Below are positions 46,052-46,598 of a stretch of DNA of 46,598 nucleotides, piece after piece (within the stretch, counting starts at the first letter, position 1; each line of letters starts with the position of its first letter). Both the position numbers and the translations under genes were made by a program. The stretch is from Prorocentrum cordatum (Eukaryota; Sar; Dinophyceae; Prorocentrales; Prorocentraceae), in assembly GCA_963575745.1 (NCBI GenBank), contig CAUYUJ010015688.1, forward strand, positions 271,501 to 318,098, written 5' to 3'. The notes beneath the pieces are model-generated. The model was not told the origin of the DNA. It made no database searches and saw nothing but the letters and a program-made list of their open reading frames with translations.

Positions 46052-46598
46052 ATGGAACCAAATCCCCTGCTGTCTGACCAGGCTCCACCCGCGGCTGGAC
46101 CAGACATCCCACAAAACCCCGACGAGCTCTGGGCCGAGGCCCAACGGGTGTTATTCGACGAACAGGAGGACGACCCGTTCGGCTTTGGTGGAGGTTTGGA
46201 CTTCCTGGGCGACGAGTCAGCCAGCGCCAACCCTGCCCCGGCGGGTACCCGCACGGCGCCCCCGACTCCGCCATTGAGTGCGCCAGCCCACCCACATGAC
46301 AACGCCGTTCCTTTTCAAGACGCTGATGAGCAGGACGATGACCTTTTCAGCCTCGGTGGGGGATTGGACGCTTTGGACGACGGACCAGCCAACGAAAACC
46401 CCGCCCCGTCGGGAAACCTCGCAAACCCTACTGCGACGCCGTCCCCAAGTGCGTTAACGCCCACATACGACGATATCGGTCACCGCCAAGACGCCGACCA
46501 CGACCCGGGTGCCCCCCGAGGATTGAGTGGCATTGAGGACGCACCGCCGACACCACACGCTGCCGACCATGCCGCCCCACCGAGACACCAACCCTCTA
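46052..46598 (+). CDS. Acidic repeat ORF after RNase H, open to window end
   Basis: An ATG at 46052 lies five bases after the RNase H stop, in the context AACAAAATGG. The frame is open for at least 182 codons to the end of the window. The product is acidic and Pro-rich, with a tandem repeat of 56 residues. EQEDDPFGFGGGLDFL (37-52) recurs as EQDDDLFSLGGGLDAL (93-108), and NPAPAG (60-65) as NPAPSG (116-121); a third, weaker unit starts near residue 149. The D/E-x-F-x-x-GGGLD pattern looks like a short linear binding motif in disordered protein. No family is recognised. Standard LINEs end after RNase H, so this is either an extra element ORF or a host gene at the insertion. Confidence 0.5.
   Translation, partial: MEPNPLLSDQAPPAAGPDIPQNPDELWAEAQRVLFDEQEDDPFGFGGGLDFLGDESASANPAPAGTRTAPPTPPLSAPAHPHDNAVPFQDADEQDDDLFSLGGGLDALDDGPANENPAPSGNLANPTATPSPSALTPTYDDIGHRQDADHDPGAPRGLSGIEDAPPTPHAADHAAPPRHQPS

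Larger units (their letters stand above)
31578..46598 (+). mobile_element. Very long multi-ORF LINE-type retroelement, 3' end outside window
   Basis: In order on the plus strand: coiled-coil ORF1, ORF2 of unknown function, a membrane-segment ORF, a large ORF with HGT/ART-like and Cys-rich parts, AP-type endonuclease, reverse transcriptase, RNase H, and an acidic repeat ORF. The order EN-RT-RNase H and the non-LTR RT motifs define a LINE (I-like in layout). The enzymatic part is interrupted by frame changes and one in-frame TGA, so this copy is probably inactive as assembled. No LTRs, poly-A tail or target-site duplication are visible. The 5' boundary is uncertain. At more than 14 kb it is about twice the length usual for LINEs. 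Confidence 0.8.

Overview
The window looks like nuclear DNA of a dinoflagellate; a Prorocentrum-like genome is my guess from composition and gene families, not a demonstrated identification. The grounds are very high GC, long microsatellites and homopolymers, repeat-rich spacers between genes that all point one way, transposase-like and low-complexity protein families of the dinoflagellate type, and a very large LINE-type retroelement. I see no bacterial operon signals, no tRNA or rRNA gene and no CRISPR array.

Layout. 1-2.1 kb is simple and low-complexity repeats plus one short exon-like open frame. 2.1-25.2 kb is a block in which every credible gene is on the minus strand. Its core is a head-to-tail duplication of a unit of about 8 kb (copy 1 about 2160-10185, copy 2 about 10186-17945). 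Each unit carries, in minus-strand order, a low-complexity protein with a Cys-rich patch (ORF A), an overlapping Lys/Asp-repeat protein (ORF B), a transposase-like protein, an Ala/Glu/Pro-rich protein and a small Lys/Glu coiled-coil protein. Copy 2 has an uninterrupted transposase-like frame; copy 1 carries a one-base deletion in it and several indels in ORF A. Three single-copy minus-strand genes follow (19.5-20.4, 21.6-22.9 and 23.6-25.2 kb). The spacers of this block are filled with one short dyad, AGCGAT-N4-ATCGCT, present several dozen times and almost absent to the right of 27 kb. A 342-bp foldback element with terminal inverted repeats sits at 18.35-18.69 kb.

25.2-27.4 kb is mostly repeats (dyad arrays, CCA and ATC runs, an AGTTACTT island). 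27.4-31.7 kb is a transition zone with weak plus-strand exon-like frames, microsatellites and a (TC)n tract. From 31.7 kb to the window end the plus strand carries a retroelement of more than 14 kb: a coiled-coil ORF1, an unknown ORF2, a short membrane-segment ORF two bases after ORF2, a large ORF with an ADP-ribosyltransferase-like HGT domain and a Cys-rich cluster, then an AP-type endonuclease, reverse transcriptase (FVDD) and RNase H in successive frames, and a further acidic repeat ORF running off the window. Together these would be the copying machinery of a LINE with an unusually large accessory coding load.

Nearly all frame breaks in the window, on both strands, are of the -1 (one base missing) type. 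That could mean systematic one-base deletions in the assembly, real decay, or frameshifting; read mapping would decide.
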